Of a stretch of DNA of 64,000 nt, positions 24,268 through 32,812 are shown in pieces. The stretch covers positions 151,403 through 215,402 of the forward strand of contig JAEINT010000010.1 in the NCBI GenBank assembly GCA_016342745.1, in the 5' to 3' direction. A program made the translations under genes and the position numbers. The notes beneath the pieces were generated by a model. The model saw nothing but the letters and a program-made list of their open reading frames with translations, ran no database searches and was not told the DNA's origin. Position 1 is the stretch's first letter; each line of letters starts with the position of its first letter. The DNA comes from Labilibaculum sp. GTDB lineage: Bacteria; Bacteroidota; Bacteroidia; Bacteroidales; Marinifilaceae.

Positions 24268-24723
24268 TTAATTTACTTTCTTAAAGATATATCTGGTAAT
24301 GTAAATTCCTTTTCCGTCTCCTTTTCCACTATCACTTTCTACACCACTGGTAACAAATGCTAGTTCCCAACCCTCGGCGCATAATTTGTTAATTTTTGAA
24401 GAGGTTAAAGCATCATTTGAAGCTATGTTCTGGAAATTGATACCTGCAATACTATAAAAATTTAGCAATTTGGTTTCTGCAAATAAAGATACTTTCGCAT
24501 CAGAACGTTTAACATCTTTTTGCTTGCTTTTTTTACCATCGGTTCTTTCTGTAGTAAAATTTTCTGCATCAATACCGCTTTTTTCTTCAATTAATCTAGA
24601 CCGTCCTATCCCCATTGGAACGATTGATTCTACTGATGTAATTACTTTGTACTGTACTGTTTGAGCTTGTGATTCTGAAATAAATCCAAATGCGATAAAC
24701 GCAATAAATAATAACTTTTTCAT
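24268..24723 (-). CDS. Secreted DUF4177-like protein
   Basis: 151 residues with signal peptide MKKLLFIAFIAFGFISESQAQ. The C-terminus LCAEGWELAFVTSG and YITRYIFKK matches the pattern 'LN..g.eGWELv ... RY..kr' of DUF4177-like small proteins. The middle is rich in Lys and Ser. Function unknown. It is the last of four genes transcribed with or after the FecR gene, ending at the 24181-24207 hairpin. Confidence 0.6.
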   Translation of the reverse strand: MKKLLFIAFIAFGFISESQAQTVQYKVITSVESIVPMGIGRSRLIEEKSGIDAENFTTERTDGKKSKQKDVKRSDAKVSLFAETKLLNFYSIAGINFQNIASNDALTSSKINKLCAEGWELAFVTSGVESDSGKGDGKGIYITRYIFKKVN

Positions 24724-24776
24724 TCTTTTAATTTGTGTTATTGTAATAGGTTAATTATTCTTTTTTTGTACTTGTT

Positions 24777-25466
24777 CTAGTAGAGATAAATCTCTTTTCT
24801 ATCTTTTAAAATGATGATTTTCTTTCCTCCAGCATATTCATCTTCTTCATCCAAACGATATTTTTTTTCTCTTTCGATATGAATTGTTGCATTTCCTGGA
24901 TAGAGTCGTCTTAAATCCTCTGCCTCAAAATAAATATATCGATCGCCTCTGTGATGTGTGCTTTCCGAAATACTTCTTCCAGATTGTTCAATGCTTATGC
25001 TTAAACTTTCACTATTTTCAATAGGAGCGCCATCCCAATATATTTTTGCTGACGAACTAATGTCAATTTCATCTAAATCATGCGGAATTATTGTAAAGGC
25101 AATATCATCTGTATAAATGGTATTGAAGAAATCTTGATCCCAATTCTTATTGTAAAGAAAATCTACATCGGTAAACCCTCTACTTTTCCAATTATACTCA
25201 TGAAATACTGGCCAATAATCGTGATGTCTTTCATTATTAAACCTGATATAAGCATCTTCCACCAGTTTGATATGAACACCAGAACTATTTCTTACTTTAA
25301 ACTCGGCAGTTGCTGTTGTTTCGTTGTAATAATTGTCATACACCAGCTTGTACGATTGATAAACAGGTGTATCGTAAGCCAAATCATTAGAATTGACTTT
25401 TTCACAACTAATTAAACTAAGGCTAATTAATATGGCGAATAGGTATGTAAATAATTGTCGTGTCAT
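24777..25466 (-). CDS. Hypothetical lipoprotein of sigma-locus 1
   Basis: 229 residues. Lipobox ILISLSLISC with Cys21. The mature protein is charged (many D, E, R, Y) and predicted beta-rich, with no domain I recognise. It sits 17 bp downstream of the beta-barrel gene and upstream of a DUF4177-like gene, all in the orientation of the sigma factor, so it is a probable member of that regulon. Confidence 0.6.
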   Translation of the reverse strand: MTRQLFTYLFAILISLSLISCEKVNSNDLAYDTPVYQSYKLVYDNYYNETTATAEFKVRNSSGVHIKLVEDAYIRFNNERHHDYWPVFHEYNWKSRGFTDVDFLYNKNWDQDFFNTIYTDDIAFTIIPHDLDEIDISSSAKIYWDGAPIENSESLSISIEQSGRSISESTHHRGDRYIYFEAEDLRRLYPGNATIHIEREKKYRLDEEDEYAGGKKIIILKDRKEIYLY

Positions 25467-25483
25467 AAGTCTAAATTTTAGTG

Positions 25484-26017
25484 TTAGAATGCAATTCCAA
25501 CGGTTAATCCAGCTCTAAGGGTAAATCCATCCCAATTGCCTGTGTCAAAATCATCTTCAACTCCAGATTTTACATCTAATTCAGCATTTGTATAGGCTGG
25601 GCCAAAAAACCATTCGAAACTTACTCTTTCTTTAAAAATATATTGCTGACCGATTATTAAACCAGCTCCAATACTTTGCAAATTGGCCTTCGAATTATCA
25701 TCACTTGTTAAATCGTAATTTAAATACCTGGCATAAGGGGCAACAAAAAATCCTTTTGGTGCTGCCGATTCCGATAAATAGAAACGATATTCAGGTGTAA
25801 TTCCAAAGCCTCTTACTTTGGTGTCATCAACTTTCGCGCCAGAATATATAAGCCCTAGTTGAAGACTGCTATTATCGTTCAGTTTTTGTTCAATAAAAAA
25901 CGATCCTGTACGAACCAATGGACTTAGCAAATTTCCCTTTATTACAGTATTTTGTGCTTTTGTAAACGATATGCAGCCAAGCATCAGAAAAGCTATTAAT
26001 ACAATTCTATTTTTCAT
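25484..26017 (-). CDS. DUF3575-like outer-membrane beta-barrel protein
   Basis: 177 residues from the ATG at 26017, giving the signal peptide MKNRIVLIAFLMLGCISFTKAQ. The longer frame to 26047 would overlap fecR and dilute the signal peptide. The mature part has alternating strands (VIKGNLLSPLVRTGSFFIEQKL, FGITPEYRFYL, FVAPYARYLNYDL) ending in VGIAF, as in small 8-strand barrels and DUF3575. It sits directly after fecR with a 16-bp gap, so it is a regulated surface protein of sigma-locus 1; the ligand is unknown. Confidence 0.7.
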   Translation of the reverse strand: MKNRIVLIAFLMLGCISFTKAQNTVIKGNLLSPLVRTGSFFIEQKLNDNSSLQLGLIYSGAKVDDTKVRGFGITPEYRFYLSESAAPKGFFVAPYARYLNYDLTSDDNSKANLQSIGAGLIIGQQYIFKERVSFEWFFGPAYTNAELDVKSGVEDDFDTGNWDGFTLRAGLTVGIAF

Positions 26018-26033
26018 TTGTTCAATTTTAGAT

Positions 26034-27011
26034 TTAGTTATTTTCATCTGAAATTATTAGATGATTTCCCTTTTGTGAGACGTGAACCTTAAGGCCAATT
26101 TTAAGTTCTTCAATTACCTTGTCGAGCTTTGCGTTGGTAAAGGTGTTGGTGTAAGTTAGCGTATCAATTTTAAGGCTCTTGTTGGTGATTTTTACACCAT
26201 AGTGTTGCTCAAGATCTGCAAAAACTTTTTTCATTGGTGTTTCTTTAAATACAAGAACACCAGTTTTCCATGATTTGTAGTTGAACTCCTTGTTTACCGA
26301 TTCGCTAAGCTCTTGCTTTTGAATGATTCCTTTTTCACCTTTGGTTAGATAAACCAATTCACCAGTATTCTGATTTTTAAGGCTAACCTTACCCGAGTTT
26401 ACACTCACAATTGTTGTTCCATCTGGTTTGTTGTTAACATTAAAGCTGGTACCAAGCACTTCAATGATAGCATCTCCAGATTTGATTATAAATGGTTTGT
26501 TAGGATTACGCTTAACTTGAAAGTAAGCTTCTCCTTCCAACTCTACATTTCTGATTTTTGAATTGAAATATTTAGGATAAATTATTTTACTCTTTTTGTT
26601 TAGAAATACTTCTGTGCCATCCGCCAAAAGAATTTGTTCTTTTTGCATGATTGCATGACTCTGAGCATATTTTCCAAAGCCAGGCGTGGTTTGATATAAA
26701 TAAACCAAGCTAAGAGAAATTAATACCAGAACTGTTGCTGCGTATCGCATGACCAGTTTTGTAGTGTTTAACTTTCTACTTTTTCCTGATTTAGCTTTAA
26801 TCATTTTCCAATCAGCTGCTTCATCAATTCTTTGAAATACTTCAATCTCTTTACTCGATTTCCATATTTTTAGCATCTTTTGAAAAATCTCTTCATTCTC
26901 AGGAGTAGCGTCGATCCAATTCTGGAAATTTAGCTTATCCTGATCTGTCGCTCTCTCTTCTAGTATTGCTACTAAAAGCTGTTCGTCGATATGTTGATTG
27001 TTGTTCTTCAT
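26034..27011 (-). CDS. FecR-type anti-sigma factor (locus 1)
   Basis: 325 residues. A cytosolic N-terminal sigma-binding segment (about 1-75, with DKLNFQNWIDATPENEEIFQ), a membrane helix (about 89-107, VMRYAATVLVLISLSLVYLY) and a periplasmic FecR domain (about 115-215, ILLADGTEVFLNKKSKIIYP then GEAYFQVKRNPNKPFIIKSG). C-terminal DUF4974 (about 250-320) includes FKETPMKKVFADLEQHYGV. It holds the upstream sigma factor inactive until an outer-membrane signal arrives through an STN domain. It lies 74 bp after the sigma gene in an operon. Confidence 0.93.
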   Translation of the reverse strand: MKNNNQHIDEQLLVAILEERATDQDKLNFQNWIDATPENEEIFQKMLKIWKSSKEIEVFQRIDEAADWKMIKAKSGKSRKLNTTKLVMRYAATVLVLISLSLVYLYQTTPGFGKYAQSHAIMQKEQILLADGTEVFLNKKSKIIYPKYFNSKIRNVELEGEAYFQVKRNPNKPFIIKSGDAIIEVLGTSFNVNNKPDGTTIVSVNSGKVSLKNQNTGELVYLTKGEKGIIQKQELSESVNKEFNYKSWKTGVLVFKETPMKKVFADLEQHYGVKITNKSLKIDTLTYTNTFTNAKLDKVIEELKIGLKVHVSQKGNHLIISDENN

Positions 27012-27085
27012 TTTGCTGTTTCTAATAGTAAGACAAGTAAGTTTGCCATCACACGTATTCTAATTTGAAAAAAAATGCAAAAAAA

Positions 27086-27661
27086 TTATTTCAAGGCATT
27101 TAAAAGGAAGATGATTAGAAGTTTTGCCATTGATGGGCCAATTTTAACTCGTAAGGTTTTTAGCGCTTTTGAGATTTGCGTTTCCACAGTTCTCTTCGAA
27201 ATACCTAACTGATCAGCTATTTCCTGGTTGGTAAAACCATCAAAGCGATTTAGTTTGAAGATGCGTTGGCATTGTTCTGGCAGTTCATCTATCGCTTTAA
27301 AAATTTCATGTTCTAGTTCTGTTTGCTCAAGAATTTTATCTGCTTGCATGCTTACGCCTGAACTCAAATATTTAATGTTCTCGTGATGTGTTGCATGATT
27401 TTTCCGCTGCTTAATGGTATTTAAGCAAGAATTGCGAACAGAAGTAAACAGATGTGCTTTAGCCGATGTGTGAATCTTAATTGAATCTTTATTATCGAAG
27501 AGTTTTACAAAAACGTCTTGAACAATTTCTCTTGAATCATCCAAATCTGTGAGGAATTTGTTTGCATAGGCGGTTAAAATAGAATAGTGCTCTTTAAAAA
27601 GTGCTTCTATATTTGCTTCTGTTAGCTTTTCGTATGAATGGTTTTGTAATGTGTCTTCCAT
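27086..27661 (-). CDS. ECF RNA polymerase sigma factor (locus 1)
   Basis: 191 residues. Region 2 (LFKEHYSILTAYANKFLTD, REIVQDVFVKLF) and region 4 (FKAIDELPEQCQRIFKLNRF, QEIADQLGISKRTVETQI) are those of Bacteroidota-type FecI-like sigma factors. Region 4 ends with a hydrophobic tail (AKLLIIFLLNA). It directs transcription of the downstream fecR-beta-barrel-lipoprotein genes and itself. The start ATG at 27661 is in a 258-bp intergenic region, which may contain its autoregulated promoter. Confidence 0.93.
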   Translation of the reverse strand: MEDTLQNHSYEKLTEANIEALFKEHYSILTAYANKFLTDLDDSREIVQDVFVKLFDNKDSIKIHTSAKAHLFTSVRNSCLNTIKQRKNHATHHENIKYLSSGVSMQADKILEQTELEHEIFKAIDELPEQCQRIFKLNRFDGFTNQEIADQLGISKRTVETQISKALKTLRVKIGPSMAKLLIIFLLNALK

Positions 27662-27860
27662 TTATTCAGTAAAGAGTAGATTATGCATAATATAAAAAGG
27701 GAATTTAGCCTCTTTCTAATCAAAAGACAATTAAATGGCTTATAACACGTATGTGAAATCGAAAAAAAATGAAATTTTATTTGAATGGATGCTTAATGCG
27801 CCTTGTGGTTTTAGTATTTAGTCAATATTAGCGCTTGTTTATTAAGTGTTAACACTAAAA

Positions 27861-27886
27861 AAACCAAAGCGGATATGCTTTGGTTT
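27861..27886 (-). terminator. Terminator downstream of the 27920 gene
   Basis: A 10-bp stem (27861-27870 / 27877-27886) with loop GGATAT and a U-tract. It lies past the stop of the membrane-protein gene and before the sigma gene. Confidence 0.85.
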
Positions 27887-27919
27887 CTTTTTATATGTTG
27901 TTTCTACTATGCTTAATAA

Positions 27920-28444
27920 TTATGCTTTCCCAATATTCTTTTGATTTACTCGAATGATCCAATTAGATAAAGCTTTTGCATTTGTTAATAGGATATAGCC
28001 TAAGATATACTGTAATAGGGTAGCAACTGAAAAAGCAATAGATGGATTACTTTGCGGATGAATACTGGTAAACTGACTTACTATTTGAGTAATGCTAGAT
28101 ACAAAACTAGAGAATTTGAAAATTAGAATAATTAAACCCAAAATCATTAATGAAATCTCTAATACCTTGCTGTAGTTCAAATCAAAAGAAAGATTAATGT
28201 CAAAATCATTTTTACAGATTTTACGAGCAATTTTAGTGGATTTAAAAATCAACAAATATCCAATAACGAATACCAATAGGCTAAATCCTATAAATATTCC
28301 AAGCCCTGTGTAATTTGTATTATTAGCTTCTACAGTTGCCATAAGTCGCAAGTAATGGAAATTTTGCAAATATAAAATTGCTGAAGCAATAATGTAGAAT
28401 CCAAATATTTTAAGAGCTAAGTCAATAATGTCAGATTTTTTCAT
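27920..28444 (-). CDS. Hypothetical four-helix membrane protein
   Basis: 174 residues with four predicted membrane helices (about 10-28, 45-68, 92-112, 130-152). No motif or family recognised. Net charge is slightly positive at both ends. It is alone, with hairpins on both sides and no paralogue in the window. Confidence 0.5.
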   Translation of the reverse strand: MKKSDIIDLALKIFGFYIIASAILYLQNFHYLRLMATVEANNTNYTGLGIFIGFSLLVFVIGYLLIFKSTKIARKICKNDFDINLSFDLNYSKVLEISLMILGLIILIFKFSSFVSSITQIVSQFTSIHPQSNPSIAFSVATLLQYILGYILLTNAKALSNWIIRVNQKNIGKA

Positions 28445-28580
28445 TTATAGATTGTTTAGGGTTATTAATTAATTAAAATTAAACAAATAGTTTAACTATT
28501 TATGAATCTATGTTAAAAGAATGTTTCTATATTATGACTTCTTTCGTTTTGTATTGAGCTAAATTTATTATGCATAAAAA

Positions 28581-28606
28581 AAGGCCTTGCAATAATGCAA
28601 AGCCTT
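28581..28606 (-). terminator. Terminator of the DUF819 gene
   Basis: A 10-bp stem with one internal mismatch (AAGGC-C-TTGCA / TGCAA-A-GCCTT) and loop ATAA, 29 bp past the DUF819 stop. A second small palindrome (AGAAAT/ATTTCT) follows. Confidence 0.7.
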
Positions 28607-28634
28607 AAGATCAGAAATATGATTTCTGTATGTT

Positions 28635-29804
28635 TTAGGTAAGGTAAATAGCAATTGAAACACCAATAAAGGTTCCTATGATATAACCTAATATGCCAAC
28701 CAGAATTGCAGGAGTTACTAATTTCTTTTGTCCCATAGAGGCAGCCATTGGTGCTGCAACCGAAGGGCCCATAATATTCGCAGCTGAAGAAATAACTACT
28801 TCGTAAACATCTAATTTAAAGAGTTTTGCTAAGGCCATCATAAATAAGAAATGGAAGATCATAATCGTTAAGTAAAAGCCTAATACTGCTGGGCCTATAC
28901 TAAAAATTTGTGTCATGTTAGTAGCGGCACCAATTACAGCTAAAAAGATGTACATCATCCACAAGCCAAGTGAGAATGCGGTATCTTCCAAAGGTTTTAA
29001 TCTTTTTGGGAACAGGTTCGCAGCAAGCACCGCTAAAACGGTAATTACGAGTATGCTTAAGTTTAGTTTTGTGTGCAATAGACTTTGAAGGTATGGAGCT
29101 AAAAGGTTCCCCAATCCAGCTATAAGTGCAGCAATAAATACTGAAACAGCTATTCGTTCTAAAGTCATCGGAAATTTAGCTTTTTCTATTGCTTTAGTGT
29201 CTTCAATTTCATTTTCCTTTTTTGGTTTAACGAAGAAACGTGCCAGAAATAGGAGAGAAGGTGTTAGAAATAGAAACAGTGTATACAAGTTGGATACAAA
29301 ATTGTCTACTGCAATTGTTGCTGTAAAGAGTGGGTTAGTGCTAAAATTTAAGATTTCAGCTGCAGCAATAAAATTTACACTACCTCCAATTAATGTAGCG
29401 GCAATTACACCTGCAGTATTTCCAGAATCTGCTCCTAAATCGATAAATGAATATGCAATAAAGCAGCCTATCACAATACCAATTGCTCCTAAGGTATACG
29501 CAACAAGCAGTTTACCACTTTCTTTTACAATTTTTAGAATGTTGGAGCTAAAAAGCAACATGGGAATAGAAATTGGAATAAAGTAGGAGAATACCATTTC
29601 GTACACATCTACTTTTATGGTAGGGTTAGATGCTACAGGTACCACGCCAGCCATTGCTAATAATGACATGGATATCATGGTAACTAGAATTCCAGATAGT
29701 TTTCCAAACCATTTTTTGTGTTCAGAATAAAGACCAAAAGCCGCAGCTCCTGCTACCACGAAGAACAAAACCAAATTGTTTTCGGGAGAGATTAGTGATT
29801 GCAT
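28635..29804 (-). CDS. DUF819 family membrane protein (YjcL-like)
   Basis: 389 residues with about ten membrane helices arranged in two halves. The N-terminal LISPENNLVLFFVVAGAAAFGLYSE and the repeated GG-SVNFIAAAE / NIMGPSVAAPMAASMG motifs match DUF819, a bacterial and plant family of unknown transport function with helix hairpins like those of carboxylate transporters. Length matches the family. Monocistronic. Confidence 0.85.
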   Translation of the reverse strand: MQSLISPENNLVLFFVVAGAAAFGLYSEHKKWFGKLSGILVTMISMSLLAMAGVVPVASNPTIKVDVYEMVFSYFIPISIPMLLFSSNILKIVKESGKLLVAYTLGAIGIVIGCFIAYSFIDLGADSGNTAGVIAATLIGGSVNFIAAAEILNFSTNPLFTATIAVDNFVSNLYTLFLFLTPSLLFLARFFVKPKKENEIEDTKAIEKAKFPMTLERIAVSVFIAALIAGLGNLLAPYLQSLLHTKLNLSILVITVLAVLAANLFPKRLKPLEDTAFSLGLWMMYIFLAVIGAATNMTQIFSIGPAVLGFYLTIMIFHFLFMMALAKLFKLDVYEVVISSAANIMGPSVAAPMAASMGQKKLVTPAILVGILGYIIGTFIGVSIAIYLT

Positions 29805-29890
29805 AGGTGTTTGTTTAGATTATGAGAAACGAATATATTTCGATTTTTGCCGAAAAGCAAAGAAGCAGTAATAAAAATGAGATGTTAAAA

Positions 29891-29926
29891 AAAGAACCTC
29901 AAATTCGTGTGATTTTGAGGTTCTTT
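29891..29926 (-). terminator. Terminator of the DEAD-box helicase gene
   Basis: A perfect 13-bp stem (29891-29903 / 29914-29926) lies just downstream of the helicase stop. Rightward transcripts also meet a stem with a T-tract. Confidence 0.85.
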
Positions 29927-29934
29927 CTGAGCTA

Positions 29935-31209
29935 TTATTTTTTCTTCTTCTTTGGTTTCTTAACCGCCTTCTTTTTAGCGTTTTTCTTTTTTGGAGTTTG
30001 CATGAAGTCTTCTGCTTCATCCATCAGTTCTTTCAAGCTTTTAGAATAATCTTCCGAGAAATCAATGGTGGCAGTATATTCTCCCTTAGAGATATCCATT
30101 ACTTGAATTTCTGTTCCTGTATATTCTTGTATATCTGTTAGTAAATTTTGTTCTTCTTCAGGACAGCAAAATGAAATCGCCAACCCTTTTTGAACTCCAC
30201 GACCAGTTCTACCTACACGGTGAACGTAATTTTCTGCCACATCTGGCATATCGTAGTTTACCACATAATCTACATTTGCGATATCGATACCACGTGCACT
30301 TACATCTGTTGCAATTAAAACTTTAACTTTACCTGATTTGAAAGCCTCTAGAGCAAGCAAACGATCATCTTGGTTACGATCTCCATGAATCGTTTGGCTG
30401 ATAATATCAACCCGTTCCATAGCTTTATGAACTCTTTCAGCTCTAATTTTTGTACGTACAAAAACAAGAATCTTACTGTCGATATGCTCTTTTATTAAGC
30501 GCTCTAAAAAGAAGCGTTTATCATCCATACTAACAAAAGCAACTCCATGTTCTACATTCTTTGAAACAGGATCTTTTGGAGAAATTTGGATGCGAATAGC
30601 ACTTCTAACAAGCGAATAGGCAAGTTTTTTAATTTTAGGAGTGATCGTAGCCGAAAAAAACAAGGTTTGACGTTTCTTAGGAAGATATCGTATTAAATCT
30701 TGAATGTCTTTAATAAAACCTAAATCCAACATGTGATCGGCTTCATCGAGAACTAAAGTTTCAACTTTGTCCAAATAAATATGACCTTGACTAACTAAAT
30801 CGAACATTCTTCCAGGTGTGGTAATAAGAATATCAATGCCGTCTTCCAAACTTGCAATCTGAGGAGCTTGTTCTACGCCGCCAAAAACACAAAAACTTGT
30901 CACCTTTGTATGTTTGCCAAGTTCTTGAAAAACTTCTGTAATTTGAATGGCAAGCTCACGAGTAGGCACCATAACAACGCATTTGATCTCTTCGCTGCGT
31001 CTACTTTTTTTGCTTTTATGCAATTTGTCTATAATAGGAATTGCAAAAGCAGCTGTTTTTCCGGTACCAGTTTGGGCAATAGCCAGCACATCTTCACCTC
31101 TTACAATTGGAGGTATAGCTTTGTATTGAATATCGGTAGGTCTGTTAAAACCTAAACCTTCTAAATTCTTCTTGATATCTGGGGAAAAACTATATTGACT
31201 AAATTTCAT
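29935..31209 (-). CDS. DEAD-box RNA helicase (RhlE-like)
   Basis: 424 residues. Q motif region FSFS..GFNRPTDIQYKAIP, motif I AQTGTGKT, Ia PTRELA, GG and TPGR, motif II DEAD, motif III SAT, then IV-VI including TDVSARGIDI and HRVGRTGR. The C-terminal tail (about 395-424) is very Lys-rich (KKKNAKKKAVKKPKKKKK), typical of RhlE-type proteins that use basic tails for RNA binding. Roles are ribosome biogenesis, mRNA decay or cold growth. The terminator lies immediately downstream. Confidence 0.93.
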   Translation of the reverse strand: MKFSQYSFSPDIKKNLEGLGFNRPTDIQYKAIPPIVRGEDVLAIAQTGTGKTAAFAIPIIDKLHKSKKSRRSEEIKCVVMVPTRELAIQITEVFQELGKHTKVTSFCVFGGVEQAPQIASLEDGIDILITTPGRMFDLVSQGHIYLDKVETLVLDEADHMLDLGFIKDIQDLIRYLPKKRQTLFFSATITPKIKKLAYSLVRSAIRIQISPKDPVSKNVEHGVAFVSMDDKRFFLERLIKEHIDSKILVFVRTKIRAERVHKAMERVDIISQTIHGDRNQDDRLLALEAFKSGKVKVLIATDVSARGIDIANVDYVVNYDMPDVAENYVHRVGRTGRGVQKGLAISFCCPEEEQNLLTDIQEYTGTEIQVMDISKGEYTATIDFSEDYSKSLKELMDEAEDFMQTPKKKNAKKKAVKKPKKKKK

Positions 31210-31301
31210 TTTTTGTATTCAGATGATTTATCGCACAAAGATAGGTCTAAAATATGATTTTGTGGAATGCTTTACAATCTTGATGAGTATCCTTTTTCGA
31301 T

Positions 31302-32306
31302 TTAGGACGTTTTTATTTTATTTTTCGCCTTTGTTTCTACCCAATATCGGAAATATCCATAACCACCAAGAATAATTGTACCTATAAATGTTAATCCATT
31401 TGAAAGAATTCCAAAACTAATGCCAGCATTTGGGTCCAATTGATAGGCTAAAAATAATTGAAGTAGAAAAAAATGAGTTGTACCTATTCCTCCTGGACTT
31501 GGAAGTGCCCAACCAATGCCGCCAATGAATAAAATTATCAAGGCAAAGCCAATTGAATAACTTGAAGTTTCAGGCAAGCAAAGTAAATAGATGTAGTTTA
31601 GAAGGACCAAGAATATCCAAATCAGAAGTGTTAAGATTATAAATTGGATTCTTTTTTTTAGAAGTAATCCTTGTTTTAAGGACAAAAACATACTTTGTAA
31701 AAACTCAATAGGCTTTTTCACAATACGCCTTTCAGATTTCTTTAATCTGCGTAAGCTAATTAAGAATAAAAGAAGAAGAACTACAAAGGCAATCGGAAAT
31801 ACATATAAATATCGGTAGCCGTAAATGTGAGAAATTCCACCAATTGTAGAATCTATTATGACTTGTAGGCGATCTAATTCAATCCAAAAAATGGTAAATA
31901 CACCTAAGCCAAGAATTAACAAATCGTAGGCTCTTTCCGCCATCATACTTCCCATGGAAACTGCAACAGGTACTTTTGTCGTTTTTTGAAGTGATGTACA
32001 ACGAATAATTTCGCCGAATTTTGGAGTGAAACTGTTTACAAAGTAGCCTATTAAGATCGAGGTTAAAACTTTATCTGATTTTGGCGTTTCTCCAGACTCT
32101 TCGATTAATAATTTCCAACGTAGAGCTCTTAAATAGAAAACGATAAATAAACATACGAAGCTAAGTAAGATGAAAAAATAATCGGCATTCGCTAGACTTT
32201 CCCATACAGGTCCCATTGGTTTTTCACGCAATGTGAGAAACAGAAATACAGAACCAATTATAAGTCCAAGTGAATTTTGTACTATGCTTTTTATTTTACT
32301 CCCCAT
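31302..32306 (-). CDS. Lysylphosphatidylglycerol synthase TM / flippase-like protein (YbhN/AglD family)
   Basis: 334 residues with about eight membrane helices. The PF03706 family is recognised from ADYFFILLSFVCLFIVFYLRALRWK near the N-terminus, FTPKFGEIIRC (FxP.R.GE-type motif), LILFIGGIGWALPSPGGIGTTHFFLL, and a final helix. Members resemble MprF N-terminal halves and may flip or modify lipids. There is no transferase domain, so it is a stand-alone membrane part. It is 92 bp upstream of the helicase in the same direction. Confidence 0.85.
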   Translation of the reverse strand: MGSKIKSIVQNSLGLIIGSVFLFLTLREKPMGPVWESLANADYFFILLSFVCLFIVFYLRALRWKLLIEESGETPKSDKVLTSILIGYFVNSFTPKFGEIIRCTSLQKTTKVPVAVSMGSMMAERAYDLLILGLGVFTIFWIELDRLQVIIDSTIGGISHIYGYRYLYVFPIAFVVLLLLFLISLRRLKKSERRIVKKPIEFLQSMFLSLKQGLLLKKRIQFIILTLLIWIFLVLLNYIYLLCLPETSSYSIGFALIILFIGGIGWALPSPGGIGTTHFFLLQLFLAYQLDPNAGISFGILSNGLTFIGTIILGGYGYFRYWVETKAKNKIKTS

Positions 32307-32393
32307 TTACTTTAGTTCGATTTTAAATGAATTTACAAAGAACTACAAAAATAGAAAGACTTTTAGAATGGCCTCTTTTTTCGGTCAAAATTG

Positions 32394-32807
32394 TTATCTC
32401 TTTTTTATTGTATGATAAGCTTCCAAGAGCCAATTTCGTAATTGTTGGTCAAAATCTGCTATTTCTGCAATTGCAATACGATGAAGAATTCTATTTTTTG
32501 ATATCCTTTTGCAAATATAAATAGGGAATTGATCTTCTTCTCTTGTTAATTGAAATTCTAGATCCAATCTGTCTTTTTTAGGGTAAACAGATAAAAATGT
32601 AGCACCAATCTTAAATTGAATACAAGTTTTGAGGTAGATGATTTCAATTCCATCGAAAGATTGAAGATGGGAGAGAAGCGATTCATATAAAGCTTCAATT
32701 TCCGAATTCATTTTGTTCAAATGAGTTTCTTTATCAGTAATAAAACAAGAATGATATTGATTTGGACCTGATAGGACTCTTTTGCACGTAGGACAAGTGT
32801 AGGGCAT
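32394..32807 (-). CDS. DUF5655-like protein with N-terminal zinc finger
   Basis: 137 residues. The N-terminus CPTCKRVLSGPNQYHSC gives C5, C8, H19 and C21, a likely CCHC zinc site. The rest (LNKMNSEIEALYESLLSHL, IEIIYLKTCIQFKIGATFLSVYPKKDRLDLEFQLTREED) matches DUF5655, a family of unknown role possibly involved in nucleic-acid transactions. It lies 5 bp downstream of the STN protein gene, so it probably shares that transcript even though its function looks unrelated. Confidence 0.7.
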   Translation of the reverse strand: MPYTCPTCKRVLSGPNQYHSCFITDKETHLNKMNSEIEALYESLLSHLQSFDGIEIIYLKTCIQFKIGATFLSVYPKKDRLDLEFQLTREEDQFPIYICKRISKNRILHRIAIAEIADFDQQLRNWLLEAYHTIKKR

Positions 32808-32812
32808 AAAAA

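Noticed and set aside
29197..29586. 129-residue ORF on the plus strand inside the DUF819 gene
   Set aside because: Antisense to a well-conserved membrane-protein gene; composition reflects the complement of hydrophobic codons, and no start context or homologous pattern is seen.
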